Source: Nocardia iowensis (lineage in GTDB: Bacteria; Actinomycetota; Actinomycetes; Mycobacteriales; Mycobacteriaceae). From it: a stretch of 64,000 nt of DNA. Shown piece by piece: positions 53,201-60,576 of the stretch. The notes below the pieces were generated by a model, which saw only the letters and a list, made by a program, of their open reading frames with translations, had not been told where the DNA came from and did no database searches. The stretch covers positions 4,030,001 to 4,094,000 of the forward strand of contig NZ_CP078145.1 in the NCBI RefSeq assembly GCF_019222765.1, given 5' to 3'. A program made the position numbers and the translations under genes. Positions within the stretch are counted from its first letter, which is position 1; the number at the start of each line of letters is the position of its first letter.

Positions 53201-55865
53201 CTCGTACACCAATGCCGCAATCCCCGAGGAGCACATGCGGGAATGGGTCGAGGCGACCGTCACCGCGGTGCGCACCCTCGCCCCGCAGCGCGTCCTCGAA
53301 ATCGGCTGCGGTACCGGACTGTTGCTGTCCCGGCTGGCACCGCAGTGCGCGGTGTACGACGCCACCGACGTGTCCGCATCGGCCATCGAGAATGTGCGGA
53401 CGAAGATCGTCGAGGGCAATCCCGACCTCGAGCACGTCCGGCTCGATCTGTGCGCCGCCGCCGACCTGCCCTTCGACATAGCCGGTCCGTATGACCTGAT
53501 CCTGATCAACTCGGTGGTGCAGTACTTCCCGAGCGCCGACTACCTGACCCGCGTGCTGGACTCGGTGATCGGCCTGCTCGCCCCAGACGGTGTGCTGTTC
53601 GTCGGTGACGTCCGCGACCTCACTCTCAGCGAGTCGTTCCACGCGACCGTCGAAGCCACCAATGCGCCGTCCGCGGGCGCCGCCGAGCTCGCACCGGCGG
53701 TGCGGGCCGCATTCGACCGGGATGCCGAATTGGTGATCTCGCCGAGGTACTTCGACGACTTCGTGGCAGCCCACCCGACGCTGGCCGGGTCCAGGATCCG
53801 GCTCAAGCGCGGCGAGCACCTCAATGAGATGTCCCGATTCCGGTACGACGCCGTGCTGTACGCAGGCGAACGTGGCCTACCGGTGCGGCCGAAACTGCTG
53901 GACGCGGCGACTACGCCGTGGCAGCTGGCCGAACTGCTCGACCGGGAACGTCCCGCGGCGGTGCTGATCCCCGATGTCCTGGACGCCAGGGTGGCGGGTC
54001 CCCTCGCGGTGGTCGACGAATTGCGGCGCGGCCGGGCCAGTGCCGCGCAGATCCGTAGCGTCCTCGCCGATTCCGGCGGCATCAGTCCGGAAGACTATCT
54101 CGCCCTTGCCGATCAGGTGCCGTACCGGATCGAGGCATTGCGCCGTCCGGGTGGGCGGTACGACGTCGTGGCGACCGGCTGGGACGTTGCCCTGCCCGCG
54201 GTCCCGGCGCGGGAGACCGAATGGCCGGACGATCTCGTCATCTCGGATCCGTTGCGGGTCAAGGCTCGTGACGATCTGGTCGTCGACGTCCGCGCGCACC
54301 TGGCCCGGCGGCTGCCGCAGCACATGGTGCCCGCCGCGGTCCTCGTGCTGGACGAATTCCCGTTGACCACCAACGGCAAATTGGATCGGCGCGCACTGCC
54401 CGCCCCGGTCCTGCGGCGCAACACCCTGGAATACGAACCGCCGCGCACCCCACTCGAGCAACGGGTCGCGGGCGTCTTCGCGCACGTCCTCGGCATCCCG
54501 CGGGTCGGGCGCGAGGACAACTTCTTCGACCTCGGCGGCCACTCGCTGCTGGCGGCTCAGCTGATCCTGCGGCTCAAGCAGACCTTCGGCGAAGACATTC
54601 CGCTCGGTTCGCTGTTCGCCCGCCCCACGGTGGCGGGTGTGGTCGCACTGCTGGCCGGTGAGGCCGCGGCGGAGGAGACGATCGACTTGACGGCCGAGGT
54701 GGCCACCGCGATCGAATCGTGGCCCGCCGGACCGTGGACCGTCACTCCGCCCGCCACGGGCGAGGTGCTGCTCACCGGGGCGACCGGCTTCGTCGGTGCG
54801 TTCCTGTTGCACGAGCTGTTGGCGCGCACCGACTCTCGGGTGCACTGCCTGGTGCGGGCGGACAGCCGGGAGGAGGGCCTGGCCCGCCTCGCCGCCACCT
54901 TCGACAGCTACGAACTGTCCCGCGACTCGTTCGACCGGGTCATCCCCGTGCTCGGCGACCTGGCCGCACCGCGCCTCGGGCTGACGGAGAAGCAGTTCCT
55001 GCTGCTGGGCCGCACGATCGACGCCATCTATCACAACGGCGCGCACGTGAACTTCGCGCTGCCGTACCGGGTGCTGGAGGCGGCCAACGTCAAGGGCACC
55101 CAGGAACTCATCACGCTGGCCCGGACCAGCGGTGCGCCACTGCATTTCGTGTCCTCGCTGTACGTGCTCGGTCCCGGTGACGCGGTCGACGGCCGGGTCA
55201 CCGAAGCCCTTCCGGCACAGGACCCCTCGCAGTTGTCGCTGGGTTATCTGCGCAGCAAATGGGTTTCCGAGCGGCTGGTCACCGAGGCGGGCGAACGCGG
55301 TCTGCCGGTGAGTGTGTTCCGGCTCGGCCGGATCGGCGGCGACAGTCGCACCGGCGCCTGCCAGACCAGCGACTTCTTCTGGCTGCTCGTCAAGGCCAGC
55401 CAGGAAGTCGGTCTCGCGCCGGAGGTGGACTTCGCCGTGGATCTGGCCCCGGCCGACTTCACCGGCGCGGCCATGGTGGAACTGGCCCGCACGCCGCGGC
55501 CGGGCGCGCACATCTACCACCTGCGCAATCCGCGGCCGTGCAGCTTCACCGACGCCATCGGCTGGCTGCGGGAGAGCGGCTGGCCGGTGCGCCTGGTCGC
55601 CCTGGACCAGTGGCGCGACGCGATCGCCGCCCACGCCGCGAGTGCGGGACCCGGATCGGCGTCCTACAGCGTGCTGAGCCTGTTGAGCGCGAACGACGGG
55701 CTCACCCCGCTGATCCAGTTCGACGTCGACAAGGCCGTCACCGAACTGGATCGGGTGGGCGTGCAGTGCCCGCCGGTCTCCCGCGACCTGTTCACCCGCT
55801 ACCTGGACTACTTCCGCAAGGTCGGCTTCCTCGCCGCGCCGTCACCACAGGAGGTCGGAGTATGA
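50226..55865 (+). CDS. NRPS2: C-A(MT)-T-R, threonine-type, reductive release
   Basis: 1879 residues. C at about 40-470 with HHIISDG (169-175). A from about 500: YTSGSTGVPKG, SFDFAVWE (Asp694), NMYGITETTVHV, RGFRIELGEIE (A8, near 907). A methyltransferase is inserted after A8: VLEIGCGTG near 1023. A9/A10 resume at 1340-1395 (LTTNGKLDRR). The code read by hand is D-F-W-N-I-G-M-V-H-K, the textbook threonine code. T with LGGHSLLA (Ser1440). R at about 1500-1870: LLTGATGFVG, HFVSSLYVLG, Tyr1674/Lys1678 of Y-x3-K. Predicted to add N-methyl-threonine and release the chain as aldehyde or alcohol with NADPH. No thioesterase. Confidence 0.93.
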   Translation: MPELVDARASRRELLRRWAAGGTPRAAIPRRADPTAAAPLSAAQQRIWFLEQLFPDRATYTMPLALRLRGHLDIAALQGALSLVVSRHESLRTSIEVRDGVPVQVVGPVAPLPMTMVGPSQLDPQRPLADAMAQVEQFSRTVFDLSGQLVEVLLVRLSEDDSIFAVAMHHIISDGWSLGVFATELMAAYADFTAGKHQPELPELPLQYPDYATWLQDLAQRDKFGADLDYWRDVLGDEPPLVTFHPDRPRALEPENRGARVQFTIPAPVLSGLRRLADEVRVNDRPATLFVALMAGFKALLRYYTGAEDITVGTPIAGRTRPEIEPLIGFFVNALALRTDLSGAPTFRELLAREQRVVFDAFDHQEAPFDLVVEHVRPDRELSHSPLFRTAVVLQNTTLPELAIPGLSAEYVEVHSGTTKFDVLVTLRQVGAELVGAFEYDVDLYDEPTIAAIARHFVALLTAVVADPDTALPEVDFLEPDERQRAVAAALPSEPAAEPALTLHELFAAQAIQTPDAVALTFGDSALSYGELAAAADRLAQRLRARGVGRGSFVGIHLERSADVVVAILAVLRAGAAYVPLDPMYPGDRIEFMIADSGARLVISDSSLVSATAGSGPELLLIDEQADETVADFPLEKAEPHDPCYVIYTSGSTGVPKGVVIEHANVVRLFSTTTRWYDFGPHDVWTMFHSYSFDFAVWEMWGALLYGGRLVVVPGSVSRSTAEFAELLAREQVTVLNQTPSAFTQLLRAVENAPGTALAVRWVIFGGEALDLSTLAPWFDRYGETARLVNMYGITETTVHVTYRELTRADVTSAAGSLIGVPLPDLGVLIVDPAGRPVPDGVAGEMLVSGPGVGRGYLNRDELTAERFVESPVLAGRRVYRTGDLARRRADGDLEYLGRIDQQVKVRGFRIELGEIEAAITAHPGVDQSVVLARKDTGGSLSLVAYFTPGDATADAADAEQDQVANWQIVFNSTYRQGHDGDADFDISGWNSSYTNAAIPEEHMREWVEATVTAVRTLAPQRVLEIGCGTGLLLSRLAPQCAVYDATDVSASAIENVRTKIVEGNPDLEHVRLDLCAAADLPFDIAGPYDLILINSVVQYFPSADYLTRVLDSVIGLLAPDGVLFVGDVRDLTLSESFHATVEATNAPSAGAAELAPAVRAAFDRDAELVISPRYFDDFVAAHPTLAGSRIRLKRGEHLNEMSRFRYDAVLYAGERGLPVRPKLLDAATTPWQLAELLDRERPAAVLIPDVLDARVAGPLAVVDELRRGRASAAQIRSVLADSGGISPEDYLALADQVPYRIEALRRPGGRYDVVATGWDVALPAVPARETEWPDDLVISDPLRVKARDDLVVDVRAHLARRLPQHMVPAAVLVLDEFPLTTNGKLDRRALPAPVLRRNTLEYEPPRTPLEQRVAGVFAHVLGIPRVGREDNFFDLGGHSLLAAQLILRLKQTFGEDIPLGSLFARPTVAGVVALLAGEAAAEETIDLTAEVATAIESWPAGPWTVTPPATGEVLLTGATGFVGAFLLHELLARTDSRVHCLVRADSREEGLARLAATFDSYELSRDSFDRVIPVLGDLAAPRLGLTEKQFLLLGRTIDAIYHNGAHVNFALPYRVLEAANVKGTQELITLARTSGAPLHFVSSLYVLGPGDAVDGRVTEALPAQDPSQLSLGYLRSKWVSERLVTEAGERGLPVSVFRLGRIGGDSRTGACQTSDFFWLLVKASQEVGLAPEVDFAVDLAPADFTGAAMVELARTPRPGAHIYHLRNPRPCSFTDAIGWLRESGWPVRLVALDQWRDAIAAHAASAGPGSASYSVLSLLSANDGLTPLIQFDVDKAVTELDRVGVQCPPVSRDLFTRYLDYFRKVGFLAAPSPQEVGV

Positions 55866-57628
55866 CCACAACGCTGCTCACCGGGGGTGACCTCGAGTAC
55901 GACACCTTGGTGCGCGCGCTGACGAAGCAGGCCGCCCAGCGGCCCGATCGGATCGCGTACAGCTTCCTCAACTATCCGGATTCGACCTCGAAGCACGGCG
56001 TGACCGAGTCGCTGACCTACGCCGAAATCGACCGCGCGGCACGGGCATACGCGGCCACGCTGCTTCAGGTCGCGCACCCGGGCGACCGGGCCGTGCTGCT
56101 GCTGCCGCCCGGCCTGGAGTACGTGAAGGCGTTCTTCGGCTGCCTCTACGCCGGGATCATCGCGGTGCCGCTGTATCCGCCGAGCGCGCACAACTCCAAC
56201 GGACGCATCGACGCGGTCTGCGTCGACGCCGACCCGGCCTGCATCGTGACCACCGACAGCGCGCTGCCGAACGTCACGGCATGGCTGGACAATTCGCCCA
56301 CCGACACGACCCGGCTCATCGTCACCACCGGTGAGGTCGACGAGAAGCTCGCGATCGATTGGGAACCGGTCCTGGTGGATCGCGAACAGATCGCTCTGTT
56401 GCAGTACACCTCCGGCTCCACCCGCACACCCGCCGGAGTGATGGTGCCGCATCGCGGACTGCTGGCCAATGCCAGGCAGGTCTACGAAATGATGTACCAC
56501 GTCGGGATTTCCGCCGCCGATGAGGTCGGCTTCGTGAGCTGGCTGCCGCTGTTCCATGACATGGGCCTGATGGTCGGGGTGATCATGCCGATCATCAACG
56601 GCCATGGCGTGGTGCAGATGTCGCCGACGTCGTTCCTGCGCCGGCCGGAGCGCTGGTTGCAGGCGATCAGCGACAATCCGGCGCAGGTCTTCGCGGCGTC
56701 CCCGAATGTCGGCTACGAGCTGTGTGCCGAACGGGTGGGGCCGAAGGAACTCGACGGGATCGACCTGAGCCGTTGGCGGTACGCGCTGTCCGGCGCGGAG
56801 CCGGTGCGGGTCAGCACCATCGACAAGTTCCACGCGGCGTTCGCCGAGCACGGTCTGGCCAGGTCGAGTCTGATCGCCGGGTACGGGTTGGCGGAGTCGA
56901 CGCTGATCGTGTCGGTGAACTGGCGCACCCTGTCCGGGGTGCAGACCCTGCGGGTGGATCGCGAGGCGCTGGCGACCGGCCAGGTAGTCGTCGCTCAGGA
57001 CGGCGCGGACATTGTCAGCGGCGGCGCGGCGGCACCGGGCACCACCATCCAGATCGTGGATCCGGAGACCAGGCTGGCCCTGCCGGAGGACCGGCTCGGC
57101 GAGATCTGGGTGTCCGGTCCGGCCGTCTGCACCGGCTACTACAACCGGCCCGAGGAGACCGAACACACCTTCCGCGGCGAACTCTCGCCGCGCGACGGCA
57201 AGTACTACCTGCGCACCGGTGACATCGGCTTCCTGCACGACGGCGAGGTCTATCCGACCACCCGGCTCAAGGACCTGATCATCATCGACGGCCGCAACTA
57301 CTATCCGCCGGACCTCGAGGACGCCGCCGAAAAGGCGCATCCGCTGGTGCTGCCCGGCCGGTGCTCGGCCTTCTCCATCGAGGTCGGTGTGCAGGAGAAG
57401 ATTGTGGTGCTCATCGAGGCCAGGCTCGGCTCCGACGACGAGGCGACCGCGCAGGAACTGCGCAATGCCGTGCGGCAAGCCATCTTCAGCGTGCACGACG
57501 TCGGCGTGCACGAGGTGGTGCTGCTCGGTCCGGGCGCCATCCCGCGCACCTCCAGCGGCAAGATCCAGCGTTCCGCGTCGCGCGCCGCCTACCTCGACGG
57601 CACCCTCCGGGTGCTGGGGGCGAAGTGA
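55862..57628 (+). CDS. Fatty acyl-AMP ligase (FadD32-like FAAL)
   Basis: 588 residues. The P-loop reads LQYTSGSTRTPAGVMVPHRGL: the R-TPAG variant replaces G-xPKG, the hallmark of mycobacterial FAALs, and WLPLFHDMGLMVGV and ASPNVGYELC follow. It ends with IPRTSSGKIQRSASR (A10 lysine). FAALs make acyl-adenylates and pass the acyl group to an ACP, not to CoA. The likely acceptor is the N-terminal ACP of PKS1 or the stand-alone ACP at 60328. ATG 55862 overlaps the NRPS2 stop (ATGA). Confidence 0.92.
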   Translation: MTTTLLTGGDLEYDTLVRALTKQAAQRPDRIAYSFLNYPDSTSKHGVTESLTYAEIDRAARAYAATLLQVAHPGDRAVLLLPPGLEYVKAFFGCLYAGIIAVPLYPPSAHNSNGRIDAVCVDADPACIVTTDSALPNVTAWLDNSPTDTTRLIVTTGEVDEKLAIDWEPVLVDREQIALLQYTSGSTRTPAGVMVPHRGLLANARQVYEMMYHVGISAADEVGFVSWLPLFHDMGLMVGVIMPIINGHGVVQMSPTSFLRRPERWLQAISDNPAQVFAASPNVGYELCAERVGPKELDGIDLSRWRYALSGAEPVRVSTIDKFHAAFAEHGLARSSLIAGYGLAESTLIVSVNWRTLSGVQTLRVDREALATGQVVVAQDGADIVSGGAAAPGTTIQIVDPETRLALPEDRLGEIWVSGPAVCTGYYNRPEETEHTFRGELSPRDGKYYLRTGDIGFLHDGEVYPTTRLKDLIIIDGRNYYPPDLEDAAEKAHPLVLPGRCSAFSIEVGVQEKIVVLIEARLGSDDEATAQELRNAVRQAIFSVHDVGVHEVVLLGPGAIPRTSSGKIQRSASRAAYLDGTLRVLGAK

Positions 57629-58584
57629 CCACCGCCCTCGCCACCCACGGCGACAAGCTGACCTGCTTCACGGCGGCGTTGGCGAGCGCACTGGTGGCCC
57701 GAGGGGTGAACCGGTGGTGGCGGCCACTGCTCGCGGGCGGGCCGACGCTCGCGGTGAGCCCGGCCGAGGACGACCTGTTGCTGTTCGAGCACGACGGCAC
57801 CCCGCCGCTGCCCGCCCTCGGGCTGCGGGTGAACGGTGCCGACGACTGGGCAACGGCGTACCACGCCCTCGAAGAGCAAGTGGCCGAGCATGGTTCGGTT
57901 GTACTGCTGGCCGACATCTTCCACCTGCCCTGGCAGCGCGGGCACCAGCGCTGGCACGCCCCGCACTGGCTGGCCATCGTCGAAACCATCGACGGCTGGC
58001 TGGTGGAGGATCCGCTGACGATGACCACCGAGCTCGGGCCGCAAACCGGACAACGGGTTCCGGTGCTCTCGGCGGCCGAACTGCGCGGGTGGTCGACCGG
58101 CCTCGGTGCCGGTGACACGGTCGCATTGCTGCGCGAACAGGCGATGGCCGGTTCGCGCGACATCCACATCGGCCGCACCTATCGGTGGCTCGAAGCCCAG
58201 CCGAGCGAGCCATCGCCGCCACGCGAGGGCCGCCTGGTGGGAGCCGACGCGCTGGTCGCACTGGCCAGCCGCTACCAGTTCGCCTCGACACCGGACGATT
58301 TCACCCAACTCGACGATCTGTGGCAGGCACTGCGCCAACGCGAGCTGCTGCTGTGGGCCGCCGAATTCGACCCGGAGGTGCTCGACGCCGCCGGACGCGA
58401 CCACTGGGAACGCGCTGTCGCACAGTGGCGCAAGCTTCCGCCATTGCTGATGCACGCCCGAATGCGGGCCGCCGCAGGCGGAACCGTGCAGACCGGGCTC
58501 ATCGCCGAGACATTGCTGTCGCTCGCCGAATACGAGGGCAAGCACCTCGCGTTCGCGCACAACCCGCACGTGGCGGGGGAGTAG
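57625..58584 (+). CDS. BtrH-like (papain/C39-type fold) acyltransferase
   Basis: 319 residues. The N-terminal half shows the BtrH_N pattern: LTCFTAALASALVARG with a nucleophile-like cysteine (residue 14), then LLADIFHLPWQRGHQRWHAPHWLAIVETIDGWLVEDPL, matching the D-x-F-x-LP...H-x2-H...DP order of butirosin biosynthesis protein H. BtrH moves an acyl group from an ACP to an amine. The helical C-terminal half is unassigned. Starts at GTG 57625 in the FAAL stop (GTGA). Its place next to the FkbH and ACP genes suggests it transfers the FkbH-made unit onto the product. Confidence 0.75.
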   Translation: MTTALATHGDKLTCFTAALASALVARGVNRWWRPLLAGGPTLAVSPAEDDLLLFEHDGTPPLPALGLRVNGADDWATAYHALEEQVAEHGSVVLLADIFHLPWQRGHQRWHAPHWLAIVETIDGWLVEDPLTMTTELGPQTGQRVPVLSAAELRGWSTGLGAGDTVALLREQAMAGSRDIHIGRTYRWLEAQPSEPSPPREGRLVGADALVALASRYQFASTPDDFTQLDDLWQALRQRELLLWAAEFDPEVLDAAGRDHWERAVAQWRKLPPLLMHARMRAAAGGTVQTGLIAETLLSLAEYEGKHLAFAHNPHVAGE

Positions 58585-58586
58585 CC

Positions 58587-60338
58587 ATGGCAACTGATGT
58601 GGCAGTAGAACTTTCCCCCGCCGACGGCTACGTGGCGTGGACCCAGCGCGCGAAAGCGCTTGCGCGCGAACCGGGTACGTCCGGGATCGGGGTGCGGATG
58701 GCGCTGCTGGCCACCTACACCACCGACTTCCTCGCCGAGCTGCTGCCGCTGGCGGGTGCCCGCGCCGGACTGACGCCGGAACTGCTGGAATTCCCGTTCG
58801 GGCAGGTCGAGCAGGTGCTCCTCGCGCCGCAAACGCCGTTCCGGGAAGGCGATTACGTGGTGCTGGCCGGTACCCATCACGACGTCACCGGCACGGTGGA
58901 CGAAACCGTGAACCGCTGGGTCGGGCTCTGGGACGCGGCGGCGCGTTCCGGCGTGCGGGTCGTTCAGCTCGGTTTCGCGCCGCCCGCCGTGGACGCCTAC
59001 GGCCCGGCGGCCTGGCGCGCGCCGCAATCGCTGTCGTACCGGGTGCGCGAGATCAACGCGCGGCTTGCCGAACACGCGGCGGGCCGAGTGCTTTTCGTCG
59101 ATGTCGAGCAGCTCGCGGCCCAGGTCGGCTTGCGTCAGTGGGAGGACCCGCGCAGCTGGTACCGGGTGCGCCAGCCGTACGCGGCGGACAGTCTGCCGTG
59201 GCTCGCCGCGGCGATCGCCGACACGGTCGCCGCCGACCGTGGCCGTTCCGCGCGCTGCGTGGTCGTCGACCTGGATGGCACCCTGTGGGGCGGCATCCTC
59301 GGCGATGACGGCATCGACGGCATCCGGGTCGGCACCGGCCCCGACGGCGAGCCATTCGCCGACTTCCAGCGCTACCTGCGCGCACTCACCGAGCGCGGCG
59401 TGCTGCTCGCCGTGGCCAGCAAGAACGATCGCGACCTCGCGCTGCGAGCCATCGCGGAGGCGCCGGGCATGGTGCTGCGGGTCGAGGACTTCACCCACAT
59501 CGTCGCCGACTGGCGCCCGAAATCCGAACAGCTCCAGGAGATCTCGGACAAGATTCGACTCGGGCTGTCCAGCTTCGTCTTCGTGGACGACAACCCAGCC
59601 GAATGCGCCCAGGTGGTCGCCGCGCACCCGGAGGTGCGCGCGCTGTGCCTGCCCGCGTCCGCCGCGAAGTTCGCCACCGAACTGGCCGCGCTGCCCTGGC
59701 TGCATCCAGGGTCGCTGTCCAGCGAGGACTTCACCAGGCAACGCTCCTACCAGGCGCTCGCCGCCGCGGAGCGGACCGCGACCGACAACCTCGACGAGTT
59801 CCTGGCCGGCCTGGAGATGGTGGCCACCATCGAGCCGATCAACAGCACCACCCTCGATCGGGCGGCGCAGTTGATCGCCAAGACCAACCAGTTCAACCTG
59901 ACCACCCGCAGGCACACCCAGACCCAGGTCAGGAAGATGGCCGAAGACCCGCAGTGGTTCGCGGCCACCCTGCGCCTGCGGGACCGCTTCGCCGACCACG
60001 GCATCGTCGGCGTGCTGCTCGCCGAGGCGGTAGGCGATGCAGGCGGGGCCGTCGAAATCGACACGCTGCTGCTCAGCTGCCGGGTCATCGGCCGGAACGC
60101 GGAAGACAATCTGCTGGCCGCCGCCGCCGAATGGGCGCTGGCACAAGGCAGTTCGCGATTGGTGGGCCGGTATCTGCCGACCGCCCGCAACGCGCTGGTG
60201 CGCGACCTGTACCCCGGGCACGGCTTCGTCCTCGAAGCGGAGTCGGAACAGGGGTCGGTATTCGGATACGACCTGTCGGGCGGCGCACCCGCGCGCAGCC
60301 CGCATGTGCGAGAGGCGCAGATGCAACATGGCTACTGA
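58587..60338 (+). CDS. FkbH-like HAD-IIIC protein (glyceryl-ACP-type synthase)
   Basis: 583 residues. N-terminal SGNH/hydrolase-like region (about 30-205), then a HAD domain: VVVDLDGTLWGGILGDDG (nucleophile aspartates), VASKNDRD, WRPKSEQL, FVFVDDNPAECAQV. C-terminal GNAT-like part with INSTTLDRAAQLIAKTNQFNLTTRR and DRFADHGIVGVLL. FkbH enzymes dephosphorylate 1,3-bisphosphoglycerate and attach a glyceryl group to a carrier. The dehydrogenases and O-methyltransferase needed for methoxymalonyl-ACP are missing, so a glyceryl or lactyl-type unit is more likely. GGGGGA precedes ATG 58587; overlaps the ACP gene by 11 bases. Confidence 0.9.
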   Translation: MATDVAVELSPADGYVAWTQRAKALAREPGTSGIGVRMALLATYTTDFLAELLPLAGARAGLTPELLEFPFGQVEQVLLAPQTPFREGDYVVLAGTHHDVTGTVDETVNRWVGLWDAAARSGVRVVQLGFAPPAVDAYGPAAWRAPQSLSYRVREINARLAEHAAGRVLFVDVEQLAAQVGLRQWEDPRSWYRVRQPYAADSLPWLAAAIADTVAADRGRSARCVVVDLDGTLWGGILGDDGIDGIRVGTGPDGEPFADFQRYLRALTERGVLLAVASKNDRDLALRAIAEAPGMVLRVEDFTHIVADWRPKSEQLQEISDKIRLGLSSFVFVDDNPAECAQVVAAHPEVRALCLPASAAKFATELAALPWLHPGSLSSEDFTRQRSYQALAAAERTATDNLDEFLAGLEMVATIEPINSTTLDRAAQLIAKTNQFNLTTRRHTQTQVRKMAEDPQWFAATLRLRDRFADHGIVGVLLAEAVGDAGGAVEIDTLLLSCRVIGRNAEDNLLAAAAEWALAQGSSRLVGRYLPTARNALVRDLYPGHGFVLEAESEQGSVFGYDLSGGAPARSPHVREAQMQHGY

Positions 60339-60576
60339 TGTGATGGAGCAGCTGCTCGAGCTGTTCGCCGAGGTGGTCGGCGAACCGGCCGCGCACGGCC
60401 CCGACACCGTCCGCGCGGACATGGACACCTGGGACTCACTCGCCCAGGTGCGCCTGGTCTACGCGGTGGAACGCGCCTTCGCGGTGGAACTTCCGGAGAG
60501 CACGCTCACCTCGGAACCGTCGTTGGCTGACATCGCCGCCGCCGTGGCGGCCGCACGGCAGGAGCGGGTGTCATGA
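60328..60576 (+). CDS. Stand-alone acyl carrier protein
   Basis: 82 residues with the carrier motif DTWDSLAQVRLVYAVER (serine of DSL) and a short helical core. The DMDTWDSL form is common in ACPs that partner FkbH proteins. It starts inside the FkbH gene and ends overlapping the MaoC-SDR gene (ATGA at 60573), so synthesis is coupled to both. Expected to hold the FkbH product for the BtrH-like transferase or an extension step. Confidence 0.9.
   Translation: MATDVMEQLLELFAEVVGEPAAHGPDTVRADMDTWDSLAQVRLVYAVERAFAVELPESTLTSEPSLADIAAAVAAARQERVS

Noticed and set aside
58587..60576. FkbH and ACP read as a methoxymalonyl-ACP extender pathway
   Set aside because: The two dehydrogenases and the O-methyltransferase of that pathway are not present in the window.
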